Assembly: GCF_041690465.1 (NCBI RefSeq)
Contig: NZ_JAWLHG010000005.1
Span: 156,766 to 220,765 of the forward strand
Direction of reading: 5' to 3'
Length of the DNA: 64,000 nt
Origin: Falsiroseomonas sp041690465
GTDB taxonomy: Bacteria; Pseudomonadota; Alphaproteobacteria; Acetobacterales; Acetobacteraceae
Part shown: piece after piece, positions 42,376 to 51,223 of the stretch
Position numbering within the stretch: the first letter of the stretch is position 1
Layout: each line of letters begins with the position of its first letter
Position numbers and translations under genes: made by a program
The notes under the pieces: model-generated
Told to the model about the DNA's origin: nothing
Database searches by the model: none
Seen by the model: only the letters and a program-made list of their open reading frames with translations

Positions 42376-43101
42376 TCAGGCGCGGGAAGCGGGCTCCGGC
42401 GTGATGCCCGCGATCTCCATGATCAGCTTGCGGCGCAGCGCGCGCGCGAAGCTTCGGAAATCGCCGGCGGGAATGACGAAGGCGCCGGGGCCGCCGATCA
42501 CATTCTCCCGGTAGTACTCGTCGAGCGCGGCGGCGCCCGGGATCGGCCGGTCCTTCAGGATCGGAAGGCCGTTGATGGTGATGCCCTCGTTCAGCGCCGC
42601 ATCGCGCGCCGCCATCGGATCGCGGCCGGAGTTGTTCATGCCGTCGCCGGAGATGTCGAGCACGCGCCGTGTGCCGGTCCACGGTGCCTGCGCAAGCACG
42701 CCGCGCGAGAAGTCGATCGCACCTGAGATCGAGGTCCAGCCATGCGCTCGCGGCGGATGCCGCTCCATCGCGCCCACCCAGGCCTCCGCTTCGGCGAGTG
42801 AGGAAATACGCGTCCACGGCACCGGCTGCGACTGATAGCTTTCGCCGGACCATTCGACATAGGCGACGCCGACGGCGCCGAGAGGGCCGTTGCGGATGAC
42901 CTCCATCACCCGCGGATGGGTGAGCGAGGCGTAGTAGCCGTCGCGCTGCAGCCGCGCCTCGTCCTCGTCCACCGAGCGCGAGACATCGGTGGCGAGTACG
43001 AGCAGCACGTCCACCGGATCCTCCGCGGCACGTGCCGGGCGCAGCAGCCCCGCCATGGCCACGGCGGAGGCCGCGGCCGCAATGATGCTCCGGCGCCGCA
43101 T
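42376..43101 (-). CDS. DUF1194 exported protein (von Willebrand A-like)
   Basis: A 241-residue exported protein. Signal peptide MRRRSIIAAAASAVAMAGLL then RPARAAED. The mature chain starts VDVLLVLATDVSRSVDEDE, a MIDAS-like DxSxS motif of von Willebrand A folds, and SGDGMNNSGRDP supplies the further metal-site residues. DUF1194 proteins are common in alphaproteobacteria and of unknown function, presumably binding partners in the periplasm with a divalent metal. The ATG at 43101 has AAGGAGG upstream. Its stop codon abuts that of the converging DUF2229-type gene (TGATCA). Confidence 0.85.
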   Translation of the reverse strand: MRRRSIIAAAASAVAMAGLLRPARAAEDPVDVLLVLATDVSRSVDEDEARLQRDGYYASLTHPRVMEVIRNGPLGAVGVAYVEWSGESYQSQPVPWTRISSLAEAEAWVGAMERHPPRAHGWTSISGAIDFSRGVLAQAPWTGTRRVLDISGDGMNNSGRDPMAARDAALNEGITINGLPILKDRPIPGAAALDEYYRENVIGGPGAFVIPAGDFRSFARALRRKLIMEIAGITPEPASRA

Positions 43102-43219
43102 ACGCGCCTCCTTGGCTGTTTGCTTCGAAGGACCAAAGCGCGGAGAGGCGGGGGGTTCGTTGCAGCGGTGAGGGCCACGCGCAGGCGTGACTTGACCGCG
43201 GACCGGGAAACTGCGTAGG

Positions 43220-43252
43220 CGGCGCAGCGGCAACCGTTGCCCGGCTGCGCCG
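43220..43252 (-). terminator. Hairpin behind the RND pump operon
   Basis: GGCGCAG (43221-43227) pairs with CTGCGCC (43245-43251), and GGCAA (43229-43233) pairs with TTGCC (43237-43241) inside it. The hairpin starts five bases after the RND stop codon. A U-run is lacking, so it may act as a 3' end stabiliser or as part of a terminator. Confidence 0.45.
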
Positions 43253-43256
43253 GCGT

Positions 43257-46200
43257 TCAGCCGCGGGCCGCGGCCTCCGCCGGCGCGGGCCGCCGCAGGT
43301 GGCGCGTCAGCCAGGCGCCGACATCGTCCATCATCGTGTAGATCACCGGCACCACGACCAGGCTGAGCAGCGTGGAGGTGACGAGGCCGCCGATCACGAC
43401 CAGCGCCATGGGTGCGCGGAACTCGCTGTCGGCACCCACGCCCGCGGCGATATGCGCCATGCCTGCGGTCATCGCGATGGTCGTCATCACGATCGGCCGC
43501 GCCCGCTTGCGAGCGGCCTCGATCAGTGCCGTGCGGCGGTCGAACCCGGCCAGCCGCGCCTCGATCGCGTATTCCACCAGCAGGATCGAGTTCTTCGCAA
43601 CGATGCCCATCAGCATCAGCACGCCGATCACCGCCGAGATGCCGAGCGCCTTCTGCGCCAGCAGCAGCGCCATCAGCGCGCCGCCGAGCGAGAGCGGCAG
43701 CGCCGACATGATGGTCAGCGGCTGCAGCACGCCGCCGAACAGCAGCACCAGCACCAGGTAGACAAGGCCGATGCCCGTGGCGAGCGCGATGGTGAAGCTG
43801 CCGAACAGCTCGGCCATGATCTCCGCATCGCCGGTCGAGCGCTCGCGCACACCTTGCGGCAGGTTGCGCATGATCGGCAGTTCCGCCGCCAGCCGCGTCG
43901 CCTCGCCGAGGGGCAGGCCGCCGAGCTCCGCCTCCACCGTCGCCTTGCGCACGCGGTCCAGCCGCTCGATCTGCGAGGGGCCGGCGCCGTGGCGGATCTC
44001 CGCCACCGCGTCGAGCGGCACCGGCATGCCGTTGCGGCCTTCCACGCGCAGCGCGCGCAGCTCCTCGATCTCGCCGCGGGCCTGCTGGTCGAGCATGACG
44101 CGGATCGGGATCTGCCGCCCCGGCAGGTTGAAGCGCGCCAGGTTCTGCGCGACGTCGCCGGTGGTGGCGATGCGCGCGGTGGTCGCGATGGCGGCAGGCG
44201 AGACGCCGAGTTCCGCCGCGCGCGCCTCGCGCGGGATGATCAGCAGCTCCGGCCGCGAGAGCGAGGCGGTGGAGCGCGCGCCGGCGAGCTGCGGGATGCC
44301 GCGCATCTGCTGCTCCAGCTCCTGCACCGCGCGCGACAGCGCCTCGGCATCCTCCGAAACCAGCGTGACGGAAAGCTTGGCGCCGGACTGTCCGTCGGCA
44401 CCGAAGCGCACGCGGATGCCGGGGATGCGCTCCAGTTCCGGCCGCAGCAGCGCCTCGACCTGCTGTTGGCGCAGCCTGCGCTCGGCGGCCGGGACCAGCG
44501 TGATGGTCAGGTTCGCCATTCGCGGCTCGCCCTCGCGCGTGGTGCTGCCGAGCGCGGGACCCTGGCCGCCGGTGGCGCGCGTGCCGAGCGAGGCGAAGAC
44601 CGAGGCGACCTCTGGCCGCGCCTTGATGATGCGCGTGGCTTCCTGCACCACCGCCTCGGTCTCGGCGAGCGTCACGCCGGGGGCCAGCTCGATCGCCAGC
44701 GAGGAGCGGCCGCGGTCGGCGGCTGGCACGAAATCCTGCGGGATCAGCGGCACCAGCGCGACCGAGGCGGCGAAGAAGGCGCCGGCACCGGACAGCGTGA
44801 TCCAGCGGTGGCGCATGCACCAGCCGAGCAGGCTGAGATAGCGCCGGCCAATGGCGCCATCGCCGACCTCCTCGGACCGTGCTCCGCCTTTGCGCTGCTT
44901 CAGGAAATACGCGCCGAGCAGCGGCGTCAGCAGCCGTGCGACCACCAGCGAGAAGAACACCGCCGCCGCGACGGTCAGGCCGAACTGGCGGAAGAACTGG
45001 CCGGGGATGCCGGGCATGAAGGCGACGGGCACGAAGACTGCGAGGATCGTCGCGGTGGTCGCCACCACCGCCAGCCCGATCTCGGCGGAGGCGTCGAGCG
45101 CGGCCTTGAACGCGCTGCCATCGGTGCGACCGCGCAGGTGGCGCACGATGTTCTCGATCTCGACGATCGCATCGTCCACCAGCACGCCCACCACCAGCGT
45201 CAGGCCGAGCAGCGTGACGTTGTTCAGCGAGAAGCCGAGCCACTTCATCACGAAGAAGGTCGGGATCAGCGAGAGCGGCATCGCCAGCGAGGCGATGGCC
45301 GTCGCCCGCCAGTCCCGCAGGAACGCCCAGACCACCAGCACCGCCAGGCCGGCGCCGAACATCAGCGCCTCGATTGCGCCGCGATAGCCGGCGAGGACGA
45401 ATTCCACCGTGGAGGCAACGCGCCGCAGCTCCACCTCCGGATGTGCGGCTTCCAGCTCCGCGACCTTGGCGGCGACGCCTTCGGCGACCCGCACTTCGGA
45501 GGAATCGCGCGTGCGCATCACCTCGAAGGCCACCACCGGGCGGCCGTCGAGCCGCGCGGCGGTGCGGACCTCCGCGGTGGCGTCGCTCACCTCCGCGATG
45601 TCGGAAAGCCGCGCTGTGCGGCCGCCGGGCAGCGTGATCGGCCGTTCACGCAGCGCCTCCACCGAAGGCGCGGAGCCGAGCGTGCGGATCGCCTGCTCGC
45701 CGGCGCCGAGCGTGCCGCGGCCGCCGGGCAGGTTGACGTTCTGCGCGCGCAGCTGCTCGTTCACCTGCCCGGCGGTGATGCCGAGTGCGAGCAGCCGGTC
45801 CGGCCGCAGCGCGACGCGCACCTCCCGCTCCACCCCGCCGATGCGGTTCACCTGCGCAACACCCGGCACCGAGAGCAGCGCCCTGGCCACGGTGTCGTCC
45901 ACGAACCAGGAGAGCTCCTCCTCGCCCATGCGCGGCGCCTGGACCGTGTAGGTGAGCACCGCGCCGCCGGTGGCCTCCACGCGGGTGACCACCGGGTCGC
46001 GGATGCCGGCCGGCAGGTCGGAGCGGATCTGCGCCACCTTGTCGCGCACGTCGTTGGTGGCGCGGTCGATGTTCTTGCCGAGCTCGAACTCCACGACCGT
46101 GGTGGAGGCGCCGTCCACCACGGTGGAGGTGATGTGCTTCACGTCTCCCAGGCCGGAGAGCGCATCCTCCACCCGGCGCGTCACCTGCGTCTCCAGCTCC

Positions 46201-46397
46201 GAGGGGGCAGCGCCGGGCTGGGCGACGGTGACCACCACGGCCGGCAGGTCGATGTCGGGCGTGTTGTTGATGCGCAGCGAGGGGAAGGCGAACAGGCCGG
46301 CGAGCGTCAGCAGCGCGAACAGCACCGCGGTCGCGACCGGGTTGTGGATCGCCCAGGCGGAGATGTTGCGATGGTCGGCGGAGGAGCGGGTCTGCAT
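43257..46397 (-). CDS. RND-family multidrug efflux transporter (HAE1/AcrB-like)
   Basis: A 1046-residue inner-membrane proton antiporter. It has the AcrB layout: a first helix (ATAVLFALLTLAGLFAF), a large periplasmic loop, helices 2-6, a second loop and helices 8-12. VVGVLVDDAIVEIENIV carries the Asp pair of helix 4 needed for proton coupling, and VMLMGIVAKNSILLVEYA lies in the second half. It pumps drugs or other amphiphiles through a tripartite complex; no outer-membrane TolC-like gene is in the cluster. The membrane fusion gene lies 14 bases upstream and a TetR gene beyond that. Confidence 0.92.
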   Translation of the reverse strand: MQTRSSADHRNISAWAIHNPVATAVLFALLTLAGLFAFPSLRINNTPDIDLPAVVVTVAQPGAAPSELETQVTRRVEDALSGLGDVKHITSTVVDGASTTVVEFELGKNIDRATNDVRDKVAQIRSDLPAGIRDPVVTRVEATGGAVLTYTVQAPRMGEEELSWFVDDTVARALLSVPGVAQVNRIGGVEREVRVALRPDRLLALGITAGQVNEQLRAQNVNLPGGRGTLGAGEQAIRTLGSAPSVEALRERPITLPGGRTARLSDIAEVSDATAEVRTAARLDGRPVVAFEVMRTRDSSEVRVAEGVAAKVAELEAAHPEVELRRVASTVEFVLAGYRGAIEALMFGAGLAVLVVWAFLRDWRATAIASLAMPLSLIPTFFVMKWLGFSLNNVTLLGLTLVVGVLVDDAIVEIENIVRHLRGRTDGSAFKAALDASAEIGLAVVATTATILAVFVPVAFMPGIPGQFFRQFGLTVAAAVFFSLVVARLLTPLLGAYFLKQRKGGARSEEVGDGAIGRRYLSLLGWCMRHRWITLSGAGAFFAASVALVPLIPQDFVPAADRGRSSLAIELAPGVTLAETEAVVQEATRIIKARPEVASVFASLGTRATGGQGPALGSTTREGEPRMANLTITLVPAAERRLRQQQVEALLRPELERIPGIRVRFGADGQSGAKLSVTLVSEDAEALSRAVQELEQQMRGIPQLAGARSTASLSRPELLIIPREARAAELGVSPAAIATTARIATTGDVAQNLARFNLPGRQIPIRVMLDQQARGEIEELRALRVEGRNGMPVPLDAVAEIRHGAGPSQIERLDRVRKATVEAELGGLPLGEATRLAAELPIMRNLPQGVRERSTGDAEIMAELFGSFTIALATGIGLVYLVLVLLFGGVLQPLTIMSALPLSLGGALMALLLAQKALGISAVIGVLMLMGIVAKNSILLVEYAIEARLAGFDRRTALIEAARKRARPIVMTTIAMTAGMAHIAAGVGADSEFRAPMALVVIGGLVTSTLLSLVVVPVIYTMMDDVGAWLTRHLRRPAPAEAAARG

Positions 46398-46411
46398 GGC
46401 GTGCCCTCCGC

Positions 46412-47617
46412 TCAGCGGCGATCGGCGATGGCGGGCTCGGCCACGCGCACGCGGTCGCCATCGCGCAGGAAGCCAGCGCCGGAGACCACCACGCGTTCGC
46501 CGGCTTCGAGGCCATCGGCAATCTCAACCACGCCGTCGCGGCGCACCCCGGTCTGCACCTGGCGCAGCACGACGCGTTCGTCCTCCACCACCAGCACGGC
46601 GGGGCTGCCTTCGCGGAACAGCAGCGCGGATTGCGGCACCGTCAGGCGCGGCGTTGGATCGGGGATGATCTCGGCGCGCGCGAACATTCCGGGGCGCAGC
46701 CCCGAATCGGGTGGCAGCGCAACATGCACGGTGCCGAGCCGCGTCTCCGGCGAGACAGTCGGCGCGATGGCGCGCACCTCGGCCTCGATCACGCGCTCGC
46801 CGTGGATGACGCGCACCCGCTGGCCGGGGCGCAGGGCGGCGAGCTCCAGCTCCGGCACCCGGGCGTCGAGCTCGACACGGCCGTCGCGGATCAGGCGCAT
46901 CATCTCCTGGCCGGGCTGCGTGACGGCGCCGGGAAGGGCGGTGCGGCGGGAGACGATGCCGTCGGTCGGCGCCAGGATGCGCGCCTGGGCAAGCCGGGCC
47001 ACGGCCTCGTCACGGCGGGCGCGGGCGGAGGCGAGCCGCGCCTCGGCCTGGGCCTCGGCGGCCTCGCGCTGCTCCAGCGTCTGGCGCGGCACGCTCTGGG
47101 TGCGGGTGAGTTCGACGGCGCGGGCGAGGTCCTGGCGCGCGATGCGCAGCGCGGCCTCGGCCTCGGCAATGGCGGCCTCGGCCTGATCGCGCTGGGCGGT
47201 GAGGAGCGCGTCTTCGAGCCGGACCAGCAGCTGGCCTTCACGCACTGCTTCGCCTTCCTGCACCGGCACCTCGGCGACCCGCAGGCCCCCGGCTTCCGCG
47301 CCGATCACCAGCTCCTCCCAGGCAACGACGGAGCCATCGCCGGTGATGCGGCGGGCGAGCAGGGCGGGACGGGCCTCGGCCACGGTGACGGTCAGCGCCG
47401 GCGGCGGCGCTGCCAGCGGAGCGGCGGTCTGCGCCGGCACCGCCGGGTGCAGCAGGGCCGAGATGTCGTCGCGCAGCAGCAGGCCGCCAGCCCCCAGGGC
47501 AACGAGCAACAGCACCGCCAGCAGCCAGCGACGGCGCCGTGGCGCGGGGGGCGGGTCCGGCTCGGGCGCCGGGGCGCCGCGAGGCAGGACGGTGTCGGGC
47601 AATGGATGGTCCGGCAT
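46412..47617 (-). CDS. RND efflux periplasmic adaptor (membrane fusion protein)
   Basis: A 401-residue periplasmic adaptor. An N-terminal proline-rich cytoplasmic stretch leads to one membrane anchor (WLLAVLLLVALGAGGLLL). The lipoyl half-motif GGLRVAEVPVQEGEAVREGQLLVRL, a helical hairpin (residues about 135-200, QRDQAEAAIAEAEAALRIA) and the beta-barrel LDARVPELELAALRPGQRVRV follow in the expected order. It links the RND pump to an outer-membrane channel. The ATG at 47617 was preferred; an open frame reaches 47683 but into the operator region. Expression is probably controlled by the divergent TetR through the two palindromes at 47644-47700. Confidence 0.9.
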   Translation of the reverse strand: MPDHPLPDTVLPRGAPAPEPDPPPAPRRRRWLLAVLLLVALGAGGLLLRDDISALLHPAVPAQTAAPLAAPPPALTVTVAEARPALLARRITGDGSVVAWEELVIGAEAGGLRVAEVPVQEGEAVREGQLLVRLEDALLTAQRDQAEAAIAEAEAALRIARQDLARAVELTRTQSVPRQTLEQREAAEAQAEARLASARARRDEAVARLAQARILAPTDGIVSRRTALPGAVTQPGQEMMRLIRDGRVELDARVPELELAALRPGQRVRVIHGERVIEAEVRAIAPTVSPETRLGTVHVALPPDSGLRPGMFARAEIIPDPTPRLTVPQSALLFREGSPAVLVVEDERVVLRQVQTGVRRDGVVEIADGLEAGERVVVSGAGFLRDGDRVRVAEPAIADRR

Positions 47618-47643
47618 CGTTCCAGACTTCAGGCTCTTGCTTA

Positions 47644-47659
47644 TCGACCGTCTGGTCAA
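47644..47659. promoter_or_regulatory. TetR operator, site 1
   Basis: TCGACC (47644-47649) and GGTCAA (47654-47659) flank a 4-base centre (GTCT); five of six base pairs of the arms are symmetric. It copies the core GACC-n4-GGTC of site 2, 41 bases away, and lies in the leader of the adaptor gene. Confidence 0.6.
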
Positions 47660-47684
47660 TACGTGTGGGGCGTATGTGGCCATG

Positions 47685-47700
47685 TTGACCGATTGGTCAA
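47685..47700. promoter_or_regulatory. TetR operator, site 2
   Basis: TTGACC (47685-47690) and GGTCAA (47695-47700) are perfect 6-base arms around GATT. On the minus strand the outer arm TTGACC is followed after 17 bases by ACATAC (47677-47672), a possible -35/-10 pair for the pump operon, so binding here would block the polymerase. It also lies 33 bases before the tetR start. Confidence 0.65.
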
Positions 47701-47733
47701 TAGCCCGAAGTGTAACGGAAGCGGGAGAGCGGA

Positions 47734-48405
47734 TTGAGCCAGGGCACGATGCGGGCAGAGGCAGGCGGAGGCGGGGCAGGGCCGTCGCGCCGCAGGCTGT
47801 CCGCGTCTGAACGCATGCCGCAGATCCTGGATGCGGCGCTGGAGGAGTTCGGCGAGCGTGGCTATGGCGGTGCCAGCATGGCCGCCACCGCCTCCCGGGC
47901 CGGCGTCGCCAAGGGCCTGATCTACCACTATTTCCCGAGCAAGGCGGAGCTGTTCAAGGCGGTCGTCCGCTCCTGCATCCAGCCGGCCTTCGCGGAGTTG
48001 GAGCGGTTGGTCGTGGTCTGGCCCGGCCCGCGGGCGGAGCTGCTGCAGCGGATCATCGAGTTCGGCCATACCCGCGTGGGCGAGGAGCCGCGCCAGCAGA
48101 TGCTGTTCAAGCTGCTGCTGGCCGAGGCCTCGCGCTTCCCCGAACTGGCAGAGTTCTACCGCGCCGAGGTGCTCGCGCGCGGGCTTGGCTTGGTGGGCCA
48201 GGTGGTGCGTGCGGGCGTCGCCTCGGGCGAGTTCCGGGCCGACGCGGCCGACGAACCGGGCCTCGCCGCGGTGCTGCTGGCGCCGGCGGCGATGGGAGCG
48301 GTGTGGCGGCTGATGATCGGCGAGGACCGCGCGCCGGATCGGCAGGAGATGTGCCGCGCGCATGTCGCGCTGGCGCTCAACGGGCTGCGCAGGCAGCCCG
48401 GTTGA
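47734..48405 (+). CDS. TetR/AcrR-family repressor of the RND pump
   Basis: A 223-residue regulator. The TetR DNA-binding domain is at about residues 23-72: ILDAALEEFGERGYGGASMAATASRAGVAKGLIYHYFPSKAELF in two recognisable halves, with GLIYHYFPSK as recognition helix end. The C-terminal ligand domain is helical and variable. It is divergent from the adaptor-pump operon with two like palindromes between, so it very likely represses the pump and itself. TTG 47734 was chosen since GGGAG lies six bases upstream; ATG 47749 is the alternative and would shorten it by five residues. Confidence 0.88.
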   Translation: MSQGTMRAEAGGGGAGPSRRRLSASERMPQILDAALEEFGERGYGGASMAATASRAGVAKGLIYHYFPSKAELFKAVVRSCIQPAFAELERLVVVWPGPRAELLQRIIEFGHTRVGEEPRQQMLFKLLLAEASRFPELAEFYRAEVLARGLGLVGQVVRAGVASGEFRADAADEPGLAAVLLAPAAMGAVWRLMIGEDRAPDRQEMCRAHVALALNGLRRQPG

Positions 48406-48418
48406 GCGGCCACCGGGA

Positions 48419-48739
48419 TTACGGCACCTCCACCTCGAACAGCGGCGCGTATTGCTGCGCACCGAACACGTCGTGCTCGCCGGGGCTGCCGGAGGGCTTC
48501 TCGCGCCGGATCGTGAACTTGATGGCGTTGGCGGGTTCGAACACGACGAAATCCGTCACCCGCTCGCGCGGGATGCGGTAGAGCGCGGCGACCTTCTCCG
48601 GGCTCAGCACGCCGGAATCGCGGACCTTCTCGAAATTCGCGCGTTCCTTGAAGATCAGGTCGAAGGTGATGTGGTCCACGCCCGCATTCTTGCTGCGGAT
48701 GGTGCTGGCGAGGTCGCGCAGCGTCGGCATGTTGCGCAT
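48419..48739 (-). CDS. DUF4387 protein, partner of AtuA-like protein
   Basis: A 106-residue protein of the DUF4387 family, starting TLRDLASTIRSKNAGVDHITFDLIF, with a strand-rich centre (DFVVFEPANAIKFTIRR). It is commonly found next to, or fused to, DUF1446/AtuA-type proteins and probably forms a complex with them. It begins two bases after the AtuA stop and is the last gene of the minus-strand unit. No signal peptide or cysteine site is present. Function is unknown beyond this partnership. Confidence 0.85.
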   Translation of the reverse strand: MRNMPTLRDLASTIRSKNAGVDHITFDLIFKERANFEKVRDSGVLSPEKVAALYRIPRERVTDFVVFEPANAIKFTIRREKPSGSPGEHDVFGAQQYAPLFEVEVP

Positions 48740-48741
48740 TC

Positions 48742-50130
48742 TCAGGCCGCCTTCTTCGCGCTGCCATCCACGACGGACATCTCGGTGCGGAACAGCTCCG
48801 CCGCATCACGCACCGGCATGACGTGGTTCAGCGTCCATTCATAGCCCGGCTTGCCGACCAGGATCTCGTCCGACATCAGTGCTGCCGCGCCGGCAGTGCC
48901 CTTCACCTCGGCAAGGCGCGCGTAGAACAGGTTGCGGGCGGCGAGCGCGCAGATCTCCTCGGCGCGCTTCGCATCCTGGCAGACGGTTTCCACAACGATG
49001 CCGAGCTCGTGCGGGCGCAGCGGCGGGCTGGGCTCCAGCGCGCCCATCACCCCGTCGCGGCCGTAGACGTGATAATACACCGTCCAGCCCGCGCTTTCCG
49101 GCGCGCCGAAGCGCTCCGTGAGCCGCGCGCGGGCCCAGGCCATCGCCTTGTCGATGTTCTCGATCGTGTAGGGATCGCGGATGCCGACGATGGCCAGCCG
49201 TCGCTCGCCCACCTTGCCGGCACCTTCCAGCTTCACCATCGGCTGGGCGGAGGGCACGAATCTCGCACCCGTGGCGCGCGCCGTCTTCTCGTCCCACTGC
49301 TCGTAGCGGACATCGCTCATGTCCACGTAGCCCGAGGCGACGTATTCGCGGAACGGATCGCGCCGCTCGTACATCGCGTGGGAGGCGAGCGAGGCCGGCG
49401 TGCAGCGCTGGCCGGGATGCATCGCGGTGACCTTGATGTCGTCCTCGCTGATGCGGCCGAGGATGCTCTCCTTGCCCATGAAGGGCTCGCAGCAGAAGGA
49501 GGCGCATTCCATCAGCTTGCCGGCGTAGTACGCGGTGGCCGGCGACATGCCGGCGTTGAGCAAGGGTGCCGCGAACAACGCGCAGTCGGAGGCACGGCCG
49601 GCGATCACCACCTCCGCGCCGGCCTTCAGCGCGGCGGCGATCGGCTCGGCGCCCATCACGGCCACGATCCGGTCGGTGCGGCCGATCAGCGCGGCATCAG
49701 CATCCGGCCTTCCGTCGAGGCCCTGCACCACGGTACCGGCGCCCATGCGGCCGATCACCTCCTCGCGCGTCAGCTCGGCGAAAATCGTCGCCATGCGGAA
49801 CGGTGCGAGGCCGTGCTCGGCGGCGATGTCGCGGACCATCTGCGCGAATTGCCGCACGCCGCGGTCGGTGCCGGTGTCGCTGACCGAACCGATGATCATC
49901 GGCACGCCGAGCCGGCGCGCCTCGACCAGCATGATCTCCACGTCGTGGCGCTGCCAGGCCGCCGGGCTTGCCTGGCCATCGGCGCCGAGCGGGTAGGGGC
50001 CGATGTCGCAGCTGCCGCTGTCCGCGATGATGAAATCCGGCTTCAGCGCGCATCCCGCGCGGAAGGAAGCGGGTTCGAGGGGCGTGAAGCCCAGATGCCC
50101 GGTGGGGCAGAGGATGGTGATCTCGGCCAT
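48742..50130 (-). CDS. AtuA-like DUF1446 protein
   Basis: A 462-residue cytoplasmic protein of the DUF1446 family, whose founding member AtuA is in acyclic terpene utilisation; its reaction is not known. Seen: DFIIADSGSCDIGPYPLGA near residue 35, IIGSVSDTGTDRGV near 79, VIAGRASDCALFAAPLLNAG near 170 and VRYEQWDEKTARATGARFV near 275. No cofactor motif is obvious, but the conserved Asp/Ser-rich loops suggest an enzyme active on an acid or CoA ester. A sigma-54-type promoter lies at 50176-50191, 46 bases upstream. It is coupled to the DUF4387 gene downstream. Confidence 0.85.
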   Translation of the reverse strand: MAEITILCPTGHLGFTPLEPASFRAGCALKPDFIIADSGSCDIGPYPLGADGQASPAAWQRHDVEIMLVEARRLGVPMIIGSVSDTGTDRGVRQFAQMVRDIAAEHGLAPFRMATIFAELTREEVIGRMGAGTVVQGLDGRPDADAALIGRTDRIVAVMGAEPIAAALKAGAEVVIAGRASDCALFAAPLLNAGMSPATAYYAGKLMECASFCCEPFMGKESILGRISEDDIKVTAMHPGQRCTPASLASHAMYERRDPFREYVASGYVDMSDVRYEQWDEKTARATGARFVPSAQPMVKLEGAGKVGERRLAIVGIRDPYTIENIDKAMAWARARLTERFGAPESAGWTVYYHVYGRDGVMGALEPSPPLRPHELGIVVETVCQDAKRAEEICALAARNLFYARLAEVKGTAGAAALMSDEILVGKPGYEWTLNHVMPVRDAAELFRTEMSVVDGSAKKAA

Positions 50131-50175
50131 GTGCTGAAGGCCCCTCCGTCGGGCCGCATCGTTCCCGGCGGGCTT

Positions 50176-50191
50176 TGCACACCCCGTGCCA
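50176..50191 (-). promoter_or_regulatory. Sigma-54 promoter of the AtuA-DUF4387 pair
   Basis: On the minus strand it reads TGGCACGGGGTGTGCA: a perfect -24 block TGGCACG, four bases, then GTGCA as -12 block (consensus TTGCA/T), with the GG-to-GC spacing exactly right. Transcription should begin near 50165, giving a leader of about 35 bases. It lies directly behind the sigma-54 activator gene. Confidence 0.72.
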
Positions 50192-50195
50192 GAGC

Positions 50196-51194
50196 TCAGC
50201 CGGTCGGCGCCGCCATGCCCAGCTTCAGCATCTGGTGCCTCAGCGCATGCCGGCTGAGGCGCAGGCGCTGCGCCGCGCGGCCCTGCCGGCCGCCCGCCTC
50301 CTTCAGTGCGGCGCCGATCAGGGCGCGCTGGAAGTCCTCCGTGCCGGCGTGGAAGCCGAGATGCAGCGGCAGATGCGCAGCACCTTCGCCACCCATCCCG
50401 GGCGCACGCGGCGGTGCGCGGCCCTCCACCTCCCGCAGCAGGCGATCGGGCAGGTGGCGCATCAGCACCTGGTCCTCGCTTTCCAGGATTGCGATGCGCT
50501 CGATCAGGTTCTCCAGCTCACGGACATTGCCGGGCCAGGAATAGCGGCGGAAGGCCTGGGCGACGGCCGGTTCCAGGCCGCGGATCACCCGGCCGCAGCG
50601 CGCCGCGTGGTGGGCGACGAAGGCCTCGGCCAGCAGCAGCACGTCGTCGCCACGGGCGCGCAGCGGCGGAATGTTCACCGGCACCACCTGCAGCCGCCAA
50701 TAGAGATCGTCGCGGAACCGCCCGGCCGCGACCTCGGAGAGCAGGATCTTGTTGGTCGCCGCGACGAAGCGGACATCCACGCCGATGGACTTCACCGCGC
50801 CCACCCGGCGGAAGCGCTGCGTATCGAGCAGCGTCAGCAGCTTGGCCTGCAGCTGCGGGTCCATTTCGCGGATCTCGTCCAGGAACAGCGTGCCGCCATC
50901 GGCGGCCTCGATCAGCCCGGGCTTGGTGACCGTGGCGCCGGTGAAGGCGCCGCGCTCATGCCCGAACAGTTCGCTTTCCATCAGGCTGGCGGGGATGGCG
51001 GCGCAGTTCACGTCAACAAAGGCGCGGTTGGCGCGCGCCGAGAGGCGATGGATCATCCGCGCCACCAGCCCCTTGCCGGTGCCGGTCTCGCCATAGATCA
51101 GCACCTGGTGCACCGGGCTGGCGGCGATCCGTGCGACCAGGGCGCGCACCGCACGGATGCTGTCGTGCTCGCCGAGCAGATCGGCCTGCGGCAT
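50196..51194 (-). CDS. Sigma-54-dependent activator without sensor domain (PspF-like layout)
   Basis: A 332-residue AAA+ enhancer-binding protein. Walker A GETGTGKG is at residues 35-42, the sigma-54 contact loop GAFTGA at 82-87, Walker B GGTLFLDEI near 100, and YSWPGNVRELENL near 245. A Fis-type helix-turn-helix ends the protein (GGRQGRAAQRLRLSRHALRHQ). There is no N-terminal receiver, GAF or PAS domain, so control must come from a partner protein or from expression, as with PspF. It lies between the C45 acyltransferase and AtuA genes; sigma-54-type promoters in front of dppA and of AtuA are its probable targets. ATG 51194 was chosen; 51251 is possible. Confidence 0.88.
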   Translation of the reverse strand: MPQADLLGEHDSIRAVRALVARIAASPVHQVLIYGETGTGKGLVARMIHRLSARANRAFVDVNCAAIPASLMESELFGHERGAFTGATVTKPGLIEAADGGTLFLDEIREMDPQLQAKLLTLLDTQRFRRVGAVKSIGVDVRFVAATNKILLSEVAAGRFRDDLYWRLQVVPVNIPPLRARGDDVLLLAEAFVAHHAARCGRVIRGLEPAVAQAFRRYSWPGNVRELENLIERIAILESEDQVLMRHLPDRLLREVEGRAPPRAPGMGGEGAAHLPLHLGFHAGTEDFQRALIGAALKEAGGRQGRAAQRLRLSRHALRHQMLKLGMAAPTG

Positions 51195-51223
51195 GGCGTG
51201 TCCGGCCCCTCCCGGCGCGGAGA

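Noticed and set aside
43299..47186. Open frame of 1295 codons on the plus strand opposite the RND pump
   Set aside because: Arg/His-rich translation without motifs; the minus strand encodes clear RND and adaptor proteins.
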